Origin: CAYWJA01 sp964458485
GTDB lineage: Bacteria > Patescibacteriota > Gracilibacteria > UM-FILTER-43-11
NCBI GenBank assembly: GCA_964458485.1
Contig: CAYWJA010000025.1
Location: 1-28,948 of the forward strand
Reading direction: 5' to 3'
Length of the DNA: 28,948 bases
Made by a program: the position numbers and the translations under genes. This document shows, piece after piece, positions 8,301 through 15,619 of this stretch. Under the pieces are notes generated by a model. That model ran no database searches, was not told the DNA's origin, and saw only the letters and a program-made list of their open reading frames with translations. Positions within the stretch are counted from its first letter, which is position 1. Each line of letters starts with the position of its first letter.

Positions 8301-9499
8301 AATCATCTGAAATATCACCACGGGCAATGCTAGATGACATAAAAGAAACTCTTGAAAAAGAGAAGGTAAAACTTACCCCGGAGGTTGAGGAGTATATCAG
8401 AAGCCATTTGAAGGTTGTACAGGATAAAATTGCAGATGATAAGGATATATTTGAAGAGGATCTGGCTTTTATTGGGAAGGTGAAGATGTGGATATTTTTA
8501 CCAAAAGATATAAGGGAAAAATATGAGAGTATTGATGAGATGGAAAAATCTGATAAAGTTCAAAATGCAGTACATGAGGCGAATAAAAGAGGGCTTGATG
8601 TTAGACGATGGTTAGATCTATTGCATATGGCAGAATCTGCCGGAAAAGAGCAAGGTTGGATTGATGATACTTTTACTTTTGAAGGAGGGAAAATAATTTG
8701 TGAAGGAGATTTAAAGTTAAGAATCTGCACTTCTCTTAAATCCCTACCAGAAGGGCTGCATGTGGGGGGAATTTTGGATCTCTACAACTGTGAATCCCTT
8801 ACCTCCCTTCCTAAAGGATTAAGGGTAGAAAAATATTTAGCCCTTGAGGGATGTAGTAAATTACAAGCTGATAAACACGAAGTACTATTGTATTTATGGG
8901 GTAAAATAAAAAATGATGAGATTAAAAGTTTATCACTCAATAAATGGCCACTGGAGGATGGTGATATGCCGGACAACTTACACATAAAAGAAGCCTTAGA
9001 TCTATCACATTGCACATCGCTTACTGCACTTCCAGATAATCTACAGGCAGATTCAATATTGAATTTGCGCGGTTGTACTTCTCTTTTTTCATTACCAAAA
9101 AATTTCACTATGGGAGGTTTTTTAGACCTCGAAGACTGTACAGAGTTAATGAAAAATAAGGAGAATGCACTTCATTGTTTATGGGGGGGTTCTAATAATA
9201 GAAAAATGGTTGGTTTATCATTTTTAGGATGGCCACTGGAGGATGGCGACATACCGGACAATCTACTCATAACTAGTTTTTTAAACCTAGCAAATTGCAC
9301 CTCTCTTACCACCCTGCCAAATAACTTATGTACAGTTCAGTCCTTGAGTATTGAAGACTGTACTTCTCTTACTTCACTCCCCGATAGTCTATCGGTAGGA
9401 GGTGTTCTATGTCTTTCTAAAAATTTAACACCACAAGTACAACAAGACGCTGACAGACTTCAAAGAGAAGGAAAGGTTAGCACCATTTCATATAATTAA
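8297..9499 (+). CDS. LRR array protein 5 (two 53-residue cassettes)
   Basis: A 400-residue paralogue. The start is a TTG at 8297-8299 that overlaps the TGA stop of LRR4, so translation is probably coupled; an ATG within the leader at 8327 would remove only ten residues. The N-terminal domain is a mosaic: its first part matches LRR3 and the segment around KVVQDKIADD matches LRR1. Standard 21-residue LRRs alternate with two copies of the cassette (nt ~8850-9008 and ~9136-9294), each containing a LEDGDMP or LEDGDIP motif. The cap is LTPQVQQDADRLQREGK. Cytoplasmic. Confidence 0.83.
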   Translation: MKSSEISPRAMLDDIKETLEKEKVKLTPEVEEYIRSHLKVVQDKIADDKDIFEEDLAFIGKVKMWIFLPKDIREKYESIDEMEKSDKVQNAVHEANKRGLDVRRWLDLLHMAESAGKEQGWIDDTFTFEGGKIICEGDLKLRICTSLKSLPEGLHVGGILDLYNCESLTSLPKGLRVEKYLALEGCSKLQADKHEVLLYLWGKIKNDEIKSLSLNKWPLEDGDMPDNLHIKEALDLSHCTSLTALPDNLQADSILNLRGCTSLFSLPKNFTMGGFLDLEDCTELMKNKENALHCLWGGSNNRKMVGLSFLGWPLEDGDIPDNLLITSFLNLANCTSLTTLPNNLCTVQSLSIEDCTSLTSLPDSLSVGGVLCLSKNLTPQVQQDADRLQREGKVSTISYN

Positions 9500-9510
9500 T
9501 AATATTTAAA

Positions 9511-10326
9511 ATACCCCCAAACACCCCCACATCACTAACAGATCAGCTAGCTGACATAAAAGAAACTCTCGAAATAGAGAAGGTAAAACTTACCCCGGAA
9601 GTTGAGGAGTATATTAAAACTCATCTGCGCACTGTACAGGATAAAATTGCAGATAAGCAGGATATTACTGAGGGAGATTTGGTTTTTATTGGGAAGGTGA
9701 AGATGTGGATATTTTTGCCGGAGGAGATTAGGGAAAAATGTAATAGTATTCAGGGTATGGAAGAATCGAATGAATATAGAGAATCATCTAGGCGTAATAT
9801 TTCCATACAGCAATGGTTAGATCTTCTTCATATGGCTAAAGCCGCCTACAAAGAGCAAAGTTGGATTGATGAAACTTTTATGTTTTCTGAAGGGAAAATA
9901 ATATGTGAAGGCAATTTATACATCAAATATTGTAAATCTCTCACCAAAATCCCTGATAATCTGTATATAAGTGGTAGCCTAGACCTCACCCACTGCACTT
10001 CTCTTGCTAAACTGCCAGATAACTTACATGTAAATGGATTTTTATACCTTTTAGATTGCTATTCCCTCACTAAACTATCTGATAATTTGCATATAGGTGG
10101 CGGCATTCATCTGAGTGACTGTAATTCTCTTGCTGAACTGCCTGATAATTTTCATGTAAATAGATATTTAGACCTAAGCAACTGCACTTCTCTTAAAAAA
10201 CTCCCAGGTGATTTATATGTGAAGTATACTCTAATCCTTTCTGAAAATTTACATCCACAAGTCAAAAAAGATGCTGAGATACTCAAGCAAAAAGGTCAGA
10301 TTGGTGATATTACATGTAATTCATAA
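9511..10326 (+). CDS. LRR array protein 6 (5 repeats), apparent ATA start codon
   Basis: The frame is open from a codon that aligns exactly with the ATG of LRR7 but reads ATA (9511-9513). From it, 56 codons without a stop encode the complete shared N-terminal domain, giving 271 residues. The first standard start in this frame is a TTG at 9679, in the middle of the conserved domain, where it would delete some 56 conserved residues. The leader taatatttaaa is the same as that of LRR7, so the two start regions are duplicates that now differ by G to A. Five 21-residue LRRs and the cap LHPQVKKDAEILKQKGQ follow. Either ATA initiates here, or the gene has just lost its start and is silent or truncated. 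Confidence 0.72.
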   Translation: MPPNTPTSLTDQLADIKETLEIEKVKLTPEVEEYIKTHLRTVQDKIADKQDITEGDLVFIGKVKMWIFLPEEIREKCNSIQGMEESNEYRESSRRNISIQQWLDLLHMAKAAYKEQSWIDETFMFSEGKIICEGNLYIKYCKSLTKIPDNLYISGSLDLTHCTSLAKLPDNLHVNGFLYLLDCYSLTKLSDNLHIGGGIHLSDCNSLAELPDNFHVNRYLDLSNCTSLKKLPGDLYVKYTLILSENLHPQVKKDAEILKQKGQIGDITCNS

Positions 10327-10334
10327 TATTTAAA

Positions 10335-11471
10335 ATGCCCCCAGAAGCCCCCACATCATTAACAGACCAGCTCGCTGATATAAAAGAAACTCTCGAAAGA
10401 GAGAAAATAAAACTTACTCCGGAAGCTGAGGAATATATTGCAACTCATCTGCGAATTGTACAGGATAAAATTGCGGATAAACAGGATATTACTGAGGGGG
10501 ATCTTGCTTTCATCGGGAAAGTAAAAACCTGGATATTTTTGGCGGAAGAATGGAGGGATAGGTATAAAAGTATAGAGGAGATGGACAGCTCTGATAAAAT
10601 GAAGAGTGCACAGGAGCGAGGGCTGAAATTGCAACAATGGCTAGATCTTTTGCATATGGCAGAATCTAAAGGCGAGGATCAGAATTGGATTGATGAAACT
10701 TTTACTTTTTCAGGAGGAAAAATAATTTGTGAAGGAAATTTAAGAATTTATGATAATGAACATATTACAAAATTACCTGAAAATTTACATATTAATAGGC
10801 ATCTTTATTGTTATAATAGTCCAAACCTTATAGAATTACCAAATAATTTACATGTAAAAGGATGCGCTTTGTTTGATGGGTGTACTTCTTTAACAACATT
10901 GTCTAGAAATAACTTATCTGTAGGTGAAACATTGCTTTTGGATGGCTGTACAGAATTAATAAAAAATAAACAAAATGTACTTCCTAATTTATGGAAACAG
11001 GTTAATTCAGGTGCAATTGCAAGCATATCACTTAAAGGATGGTCAATTGAAGATGGTGATATTCCAGATAATTTGCATGTTAGCCATACTTGTAATTTGG
11101 CAGATTGTGAATTAATAACCTCTTTGCCAAATAAATTATTTGTAGATAATATTTTAGGTCTCAATGGTTGTACAGGTTTAATGAATAATAAAGAAACAGT
11201 ACTCCCTGATATATGGAGCAGAATAAATAAGGGGGAAATTAAGGGGATAGGTTTAGGCGGATGGCCAATTGAAAATGGTGATATTCCAGATAATTTACAT
11301 ATTAAAACATTAGGCATAATAGCTTGTCATTCATTAACCAAATTGCCAGATGGCCTGGTCGTAGGTGATACACTTAGTATATCTAGCGATGCCAATGAAC
11401 AAGTCAAACAAGATGCCGAGAGATTGCACAGGGAAGGAAAAATAAGATATATTCATATATCTGAAATGTAA
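10335..11471 (+). CDS. LRR array protein 7 (two 53-residue cassettes), last gene of the operon
   Basis: A 378-residue paralogue eight bases after LRR6. The N-terminal domain is typical (LTPEAEEYIATHL, LKLQQWLDLLHMAES). Its solenoid has two cassettes (nt ~10943-11100 and ~11165-11325), both with GW followed by IEDGDIP or IENGDIP. Fewer ordinary LRRs remain and several are degenerate. The cap is ANEQVKQDAERLHREGK. The stop codon coincides with the left end of the inverted-repeat element that separates the operon from gpmI. Cytoplasmic, function unknown. Confidence 0.84.
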   Translation: MPPEAPTSLTDQLADIKETLEREKIKLTPEAEEYIATHLRIVQDKIADKQDITEGDLAFIGKVKTWIFLAEEWRDRYKSIEEMDSSDKMKSAQERGLKLQQWLDLLHMAESKGEDQNWIDETFTFSGGKIICEGNLRIYDNEHITKLPENLHINRHLYCYNSPNLIELPNNLHVKGCALFDGCTSLTTLSRNNLSVGETLLLDGCTELIKNKQNVLPNLWKQVNSGAIASISLKGWSIEDGDIPDNLHVSHTCNLADCELITSLPNKLFVDNILGLNGCTGLMNNKETVLPDIWSRINKGEIKGIGLGGWPIENGDIPDNLHIKTLGIIACHSLTKLPDGLVVGDTLSISSDANEQVKQDAERLHREGKIRYIHISEM

Positions 11472-11572
11472 TTTTTTATTGTTGTCGGTTGCGAGGGTTG
11501 TTGTGTATATTGGTCGTAGAGACAATTCATGAATTGTCTCTACGTATATAAACACATTAAACAATAAAAAAT
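11471..11572. mobile_element. MITE-like inverted-repeat element filling the LRR7-gpmI gap
   Basis: Bases 11471-11483 (attttttattgtt) are the perfect inverted complement of 11560-11572. Inside, a second pair of arms (gtgtatat...cgtagagac on the left, gtctctacg...tatataaacac on the right) continues the symmetry around a perfect central palindrome. The roughly 102-base unit could fold into one long imperfect hairpin. It has no coding capacity and no flanking T-run for a classic terminator. It reaches from the last base of the LRR7 stop to the second base of the gpmI start. A non-autonomous transposon remnant or a dispersed palindromic repeat fits best; an RNA processing hairpin is possible. Confidence 0.55.
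11515..11544. repeat. perfect 30-base palindrome
   Basis: The sequence beginning CGTAGAGACAATTCA is followed at once by its exact reverse complement, with no loop. Perfect palindromes of this GTAGAGAC type resemble short dispersed repeats known from other bacterial genomes. It lies 26 bases upstream of the gpmI start and could affect that gene's expression or end the operon transcript. Confidence 0.9.
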
Positions 11573-13073
11573 GAATAAGGTATTATTAGTCATCCTCGAC
11601 GGCTGGGGCGAAGGCCCAAACACCCCTGGCAACGCTGTTACAATCGGCAACACATCAAATATCGATGAGTTACGATCAAAATATCCACATAGCATATTGC
11701 AATGCACTGGCGAAGCTGTTGGGTTGACCAAAGGCGCCATGGGCGGTTCTGAAGTCGGGCATTGTACAATTGGTGCTGGCCGAATTGTTCCTCAGTTTTT
11801 ACTTGCTATAAATAACAGCATAGAAGATGGATCATTTTATAAAAATCCAGCTCTGTCCTCCGCTTTTGAGCATGCAAAAAAGGGTGGCAAATTACACCTT
11901 ATGGGCATGATTTCCGATGAAGGTGTACATTCTCACATAGACCATCTTTTTGCACTTTTAGAATGGGCAAAAAAAGAAGGTTTAAAAAATGTGTATATCC
12001 ACTGTATAGCTGATGGACGTGATGTCGAAGAAAGAAGTGTTGAGGAATTTATTACTAAAATTCAAAATAAAATTAATGAATTGGGTGTAGGTAAAATTGC
12101 CACACTGATTGGTCGTTATTTTTCAATGGATCGCGATCGTAATTTTTCCAGAACTGAAAAAGGCTATCGTTTGCTTACAAAAGGTAAAGGTGCCGAGTTT
12201 AATGATGTGATGGAAGGTGTCGAACATAATTATCGCCAGGATGACAAACTTACAGACTATTATTTGCCACCAATTGTTGTCGACAAAAATGGTTTAGTGG
12301 GAGAAGAAGATGCATTAATATTTTTTAATTATCGCACCGATCGTACAGCACAACTTACAGATGCTTTCACTGATCCTAATTTTAAGGAATTTGAAACTAA
12401 TATAAAAAATCTCCATTTTGTTTGCATGGGGCCATACAGTACAATCGCACCAGTGGCTTTTAGTGTACCAAAGGTTGATAATAATTTAGCTTCTTGGCTA
12501 TCTCAGAACAATATCCACCAACTGCGCACCGCAGAAACCGAAAAATATGCACATGTGACTTTCTTTTTCAATTCCCAGGTAGAAAATCCTTATCCGTTAG
12601 AAGACCGTATTCTGGTAAATTCACCAAAAGTTCCATCCTACGCAGAAAAACCGGAAATGTCCGCACCGGAAGTTGCAGAAAATGTTTTAAATGCATTAAA
12701 AAAATCAGAGCATGAAGTTATTATCGTCAATTTTGCAAATGGCGATCTTGTCGGTCACTCCGGCAGTTTAGATGCTGCTATTAAGGCGGTTGAAACACTA
12801 GATGATTTAGTCGGCAAAATATATAAACAGGCAATGGAGTCCGGCTACACAATGTTCATGACTGCAGATCACGGTAATTGTGATGATATGCTGTACCCAG
12901 ATGGTTCTCAAAAACCAGCCCACTCCATGAGCCCAGTAGCATTTTTAGCCGCTGATCCTGATAGTAAAATCAAGGAGGTGCATGATGGCGGGCTTTGTGA
13001 TATTGCACCAACCATACTCAAAATACTCAACCTGCCTAAGCCGGATGAAATGACTGGAACTTCACTAATCTAA
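11571..13073 (+). CDS. gpmI: 2,3-bisphosphoglycerate-independent phosphoglycerate mutase
   Basis: Interconverts 3- and 2-phosphoglycerate in glycolysis, in the cytoplasm, using two Mn ions. At 500 residues it is close to the usual 510. Catalytic landmarks are present: DGWG (Asp10), the phosphorylated Ser60 in GGSEVGH, HSHIDH at 120-125, GRYFSMDRD at 181-189, RTDR at 255-258, EKYAHVTFF with Lys325, NGDLVGH at 390-396, TADHGN at 431-436 and His451. The residue before the catalytic Ser pair is Gly rather than the common Asn (MGGSEVGH instead of MGNSEVGH), a mild variation. The ATG follows an A-rich stretch with no Shine-Dalgarno motif. It is the only clear housekeeping gene here and converges on the minus-strand gene with an 11-base gap. 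Confidence 0.97.
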   Translation: MNKVLLVILDGWGEGPNTPGNAVTIGNTSNIDELRSKYPHSILQCTGEAVGLTKGAMGGSEVGHCTIGAGRIVPQFLLAINNSIEDGSFYKNPALSSAFEHAKKGGKLHLMGMISDEGVHSHIDHLFALLEWAKKEGLKNVYIHCIADGRDVEERSVEEFITKIQNKINELGVGKIATLIGRYFSMDRDRNFSRTEKGYRLLTKGKGAEFNDVMEGVEHNYRQDDKLTDYYLPPIVVDKNGLVGEEDALIFFNYRTDRTAQLTDAFTDPNFKEFETNIKNLHFVCMGPYSTIAPVAFSVPKVDNNLASWLSQNNIHQLRTAETEKYAHVTFFFNSQVENPYPLEDRILVNSPKVPSYAEKPEMSAPEVAENVLNALKKSEHEVIIVNFANGDLVGHSGSLDAAIKAVETLDDLVGKIYKQAMESGYTMFMTADHGNCDDMLYPDGSQKPAHSMSPVAFLAADPDSKIKEVHDGGLCDIAPTILKILNLPKPDEMTGTSLI

Positions 13074-13084
13074 TTCATTGCACA

Positions 13085-15178
13085 CTATAATTTATTCAAT
13101 ACTACTTCAGTTACCCAATTTCTAAAACGTTCCCAGGGACCATTTTTCGCTATAGGTTCATCCTGGTAACACAGGTTTGCCAACTCAAGTGCCTCCTTAA
13201 TATATTCATTTAATTCGCCACTAGGGATTGTGCTTGTGAAGTTACCAAACTCCCTCCACTCATCATCAGAATACCTGTATAGCCTGCCAATGAGGTTATT
13301 TTCTTTATCGTATACATCAATTAATTTTACATCATCCACTACAGCATCCATATCAGCCCTTGCCCTTCTTGCTAAATTGTTTACATAAGGTAAAGAAAGA
13401 TTGACTTTAACGCCATTGGCATCAATATCGTCACCATTAGTAATGCCTGGGAAATTTTTATTTGCAATTTTAATGGCTTCATCAATTTCAGCTGCATAAC
13501 CATGTACAGATACACCCTTAGTGCATTTATATAATTCCCAGTCAGTTTTATACCCAAATTGTACATACAGCCTACAAATCAGATATTTATATTTATCACC
13601 AAATGGATCAACCTTATCTACATACACATCAGCCATATTAATACCGCCATCTGCAGTATAACAATCTGAAACCATCACCTTCTTACCATCTATTTTATCT
13701 TGCGGGTTACCATACCTTTCATCCGCAAACAATGCCGCTTCTCTTAGTAGCTGTTCACTGCCTATGCCAATATATTTTTTATATTTTGGATTTGGGCTAA
13801 TGCCACACACATCTTCACGACGCTGAATTTGTCCAACATAATTTCCTTTTTTATCCCATACATATATTATACTAACAGGAGTTATACTTCCTCTTGCTCT
13901 GGCAAATTTAATATTAGATATCTTTATATTTCCACTTTCAAAAATACGAGGTTCAGCTGGCCCGTTATTTACTTTAGATGATAAAGGTTTTAATCTTGCT
14001 ATTCTAATTGTCGGGGTAATTTGTGCATCTTGCGATATAACGGCAGGTAAATTATCTGAAGCTGGCTCTAGAGATTCATCCTGAGTCTGTGTTGTGTCTA
14101 AGTTTGGATCAATTGGAATATCCGGATCTGTACCTTCATCAACAGGAGACCATTTTAAACCTGATGGGACAATTGTATTTAACCCAGCAAGACTTGGCAT
14201 ATCTGGAGCTACGCTATTATCATCAGGCATTACTTCACTTTCCATTGGATCAGCTATCACATCCTCTTCATCATCTGCACCATCCTCTTCGTCATCTGCC
14301 CCATCCTCACAAGCTTCTATATTCGGATCTACATCAATTGGAATATCCGGATCGGTGCCTTCATCAACAGGAGGCCGTTTTAAACCTGATGGGACAATTG
14401 TATTTAACCCAGCAAGATTTGATACATCTGAGGTGCTATCATCATTTTCATCAAGTAGTGGTTCTGCCAAACCTAAATCAGCTGAGCAGCCTAAGTCCAA
14501 AGTATGTGCATCATCTGTATCACCTTCTTCGGTGGGCACTTGTAGTTCTGATCCCAATTGAGCAATTAAACTTAAATCTTCAAGACCCGGTACACTAGGT
14601 TCATCTCCCACCTCTTTAAACTGTGGTGCCTCTAGGTCTAAATGAGTTTCTACATTTTCATCTTCAGCATCCACTGATACACAAGGATCAGTATCCTCCT
14701 CGTCAGATATTTTTTCATCTGCTTGAGGCTTTTGTTTTCGATTCACAAGAGGTATCACTTCTTCTCCCTCTTCTCCAAAGAGCGCATTTAAATCTGCGCC
14801 ATCCTCGTCCTCGTCAGGTATAGCAGAAAGAACCTGCGATCCATCTACCTCTTGAGTTACTGCAATTGGATCTGGATTATCTAGACTGGCAAAATCATCA
14901 TCTTCGGGTATTGCCGAAAGGATCTGTGAATCATTTAAATCCTGAGTTACTGCAATTGGATCTGATAGGCTGGCCGAATCAAGCGATTGCGGCTCTAAGC
15001 CCAATGGATGTACTGCAATTGGATCCTCTAATTCGGGATGAACAACATCCTTGTAGCCGTATCTAACAATATTACGCACTAAACCAATTAACCCATAATA
15101 TTTAAAATTTGCCTTTAGTCCGACAGGAATATCGGGATTGGGCTCTGTACCTTTGGGGGTTGGGTTAATTCTGCGCAT
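13085..15178 (-). CDS. acidic repetitive protein with three copies of an unrecognised C-terminal domain
   Basis: A 697-residue protein I do not recognise. After a short N-terminal amphipathic segment (about 24-42), residues ~50-390 are very acidic and low in complexity, with DPIAVTQ at 73 and 103 (DPIAVHP at 52) and two copies of a 29-residue unit containing AGLNTIVPSGLK and DEGTDPDIPID (254-282 and 329-357). The last 270 residues hold three related units at about 435-491, 516-580 and 617-675: a strand pair like IYVWDKKGNYVGQI or IDVYDKENNLIGRL, an aromatic WxxF-type strand, then a helix ending EAIKIANKNFP or similar. The same unit makes up the next gene. No signal peptide or membrane span. 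A disordered acidic arm plus binding domains is a reasonable reading; function unknown. Confidence 0.82.
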   Translation of the reverse strand: MRRINPTPKGTEPNPDIPVGLKANFKYYGLIGLVRNIVRYGYKDVVHPELEDPIAVHPLGLEPQSLDSASLSDPIAVTQDLNDSQILSAIPEDDDFASLDNPDPIAVTQEVDGSQVLSAIPDEDEDGADLNALFGEEGEEVIPLVNRKQKPQADEKISDEEDTDPCVSVDAEDENVETHLDLEAPQFKEVGDEPSVPGLEDLSLIAQLGSELQVPTEEGDTDDAHTLDLGCSADLGLAEPLLDENDDSTSDVSNLAGLNTIVPSGLKRPPVDEGTDPDIPIDVDPNIEACEDGADDEEDGADDEEDVIADPMESEVMPDDNSVAPDMPSLAGLNTIVPSGLKWSPVDEGTDPDIPIDPNLDTTQTQDESLEPASDNLPAVISQDAQITPTIRIARLKPLSSKVNNGPAEPRIFESGNIKISNIKFARARGSITPVSIIYVWDKKGNYVGQIQRREDVCGISPNPKYKKYIGIGSEQLLREAALFADERYGNPQDKIDGKKVMVSDCYTADGGINMADVYVDKVDPFGDKYKYLICRLYVQFGYKTDWELYKCTKGVSVHGYAAEIDEAIKIANKNFPGITNGDDIDANGVKVNLSLPYVNNLARRARADMDAVVDDVKLIDVYDKENNLIGRLYRYSDDEWREFGNFTSTIPSGELNEYIKEALELANLCYQDEPIAKNGPWERFRNWVTEVVLNKL
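14108..14192. repeat. 85-base near-identical repeat, copy A
   Basis: It pairs with 14333-14417, differing at only a few positions, and encodes on the minus strand the AGLNTIVPSGLK...DEGTDPDIPID unit of the acidic protein. The 225-base offset is a multiple of three, so gain or loss of a copy would keep the frame. Between the copies lies a short tandem of DD/EED codons. Confidence 0.85.
14333..14417. repeat. 85-base near-identical repeat, copy B
   Basis: Second copy of the unit at 14108-14192, inside the same minus-strand gene. The differences are mostly single-base changes such as Trp-Ser versus Arg-Pro after GLK. Confidence 0.85.
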
Positions 15179-15194
15179 ATTAAAAATGGGTATA

Positions 15195-15223
15195 ACTATA
15201 GAGTATAATAATTATTTTGTCAA
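15195..15223 (-). promoter_or_regulatory. promoter of the acidic-protein gene
   Basis: Read on the minus strand, a consensus -35 TTGACA (15223-15218) is followed after exactly 17 bases by a -10 TATAGT (15200-15195). Transcription would start near 15188, leaving a leader of only about ten bases before the ATG at 15178, with no Shine-Dalgarno motif. The promoter lies in the 49-base gap between the two minus-strand genes, so the acidic gene can be transcribed separately. Confidence 0.75.
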
Positions 15224-15227
15224 TAAT

Positions 15228-15545
15228 TTATTTTTTTCTTAAGAATGAATCAATTATACCCCTAAGCTTCTGCCGAATATTTTTTTGTGGAACATTGGGA
15301 TAGTGTTCATTGGCCATGTTTATTGCCTCATCAACCAATGAGCTATAATCTTCGTGTGTAACATGGATTTTGAACGCACGCCATCCGTGTGCAGAACGCT
15401 TTAAATGTGCAACTTCAACATCATCTCTATTATATACATCAATCACTTCAAATGTAGCCCCGGTTTTTTCATCTTCAGTCAATCTGGGATTTGTTATCAT
15501 CACATTTTTGCTAGCCCTAACAGATTCATGATGTTGGTGTGACAT
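15228..15545 (-). CDS. small protein carrying one copy of the domain found three times in the acidic protein
   Basis: A 105-residue cytoplasmic protein, unrecognised. Residues ~31-83 (FEVIDVYNRDDVEVAHLKR, then GWRAFKI, then VDEAINMANEHYP) align with the units of the neighbouring 697-residue protein. The C-terminal basic helix (IRQKLRGIIDSFLRKK) resembles the end of that protein (WERFRNWVTEVVLNKL). The N-terminus is short and His-rich (MSHQHHES). The two genes point the same way but have separate promoters. The shared domain suggests they bind the same kind of partner or each other. The ATG at 15545 follows a TATAAT by about 20 bases. Confidence 0.8.
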   Translation of the reverse strand: MSHQHHESVRASKNVMITNPRLTEDEKTGATFEVIDVYNRDDVEVAHLKRSAHGWRAFKIHVTHEDYSSLVDEAINMANEHYPNVPQKNIRQKLRGIIDSFLRKK

Positions 15546-15566
15546 ATTTTTTGCTTAAGATGGTAT

Positions 15567-15572
15567 ATTATA
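15567..15572 (-). promoter_or_regulatory. -10 element of the 105-residue gene
   Basis: A perfect TATAAT on the minus strand, about 21 bases before the ATG. The -35 position falls on TGTCAA-like sequence within the left arm of the inverted repeat at 15588-15619, so the -35 is weak and might depend on a bound regulator. Confidence 0.6.
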
Positions 15573-15587
15573 TCATTTTTTTGCTCA

Positions 15588-15619
15588 ATTTGACAAAAAC
15601 TTGATAAAATTTGTCAAAT
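15588..15619. promoter_or_regulatory. 10-base inverted repeat overlapping the -35 region (candidate operator)
   Basis: atttgacaaa at 15588-15597 and tttgtcaaat at 15610-15619 are perfect inverted complements around a 12-base spacer. Another tgtcaa follows at about 15625. The position over the -35 region of the 105-residue gene suggests a binding site for a dimeric regulator. A simple AT-rich hairpin is the alternative. Confidence 0.45.

Noticed and set aside
4785..11471. CRISPR array or tandem DNA repeat for the repetitive LRR region
   Set aside because: The periodicity is at protein level (63 bases, degenerate in DNA) within long open frames, with no identical repeats and spacers.
11515..11544. 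Classic rho-independent terminator after the operon
   Set aside because: The palindrome is strong but AT-rich, has no loop and is not followed by a T-run on either strand.
14089..14598. Plus-strand frames opposite the acidic protein, Leu/His- and Ser-rich
   Set aside because: They are explained by antisense reading of the repetitive Asp/Glu/Pro codons; no promoter is seen and the minus-strand gene has conserved domains and its own promoter.
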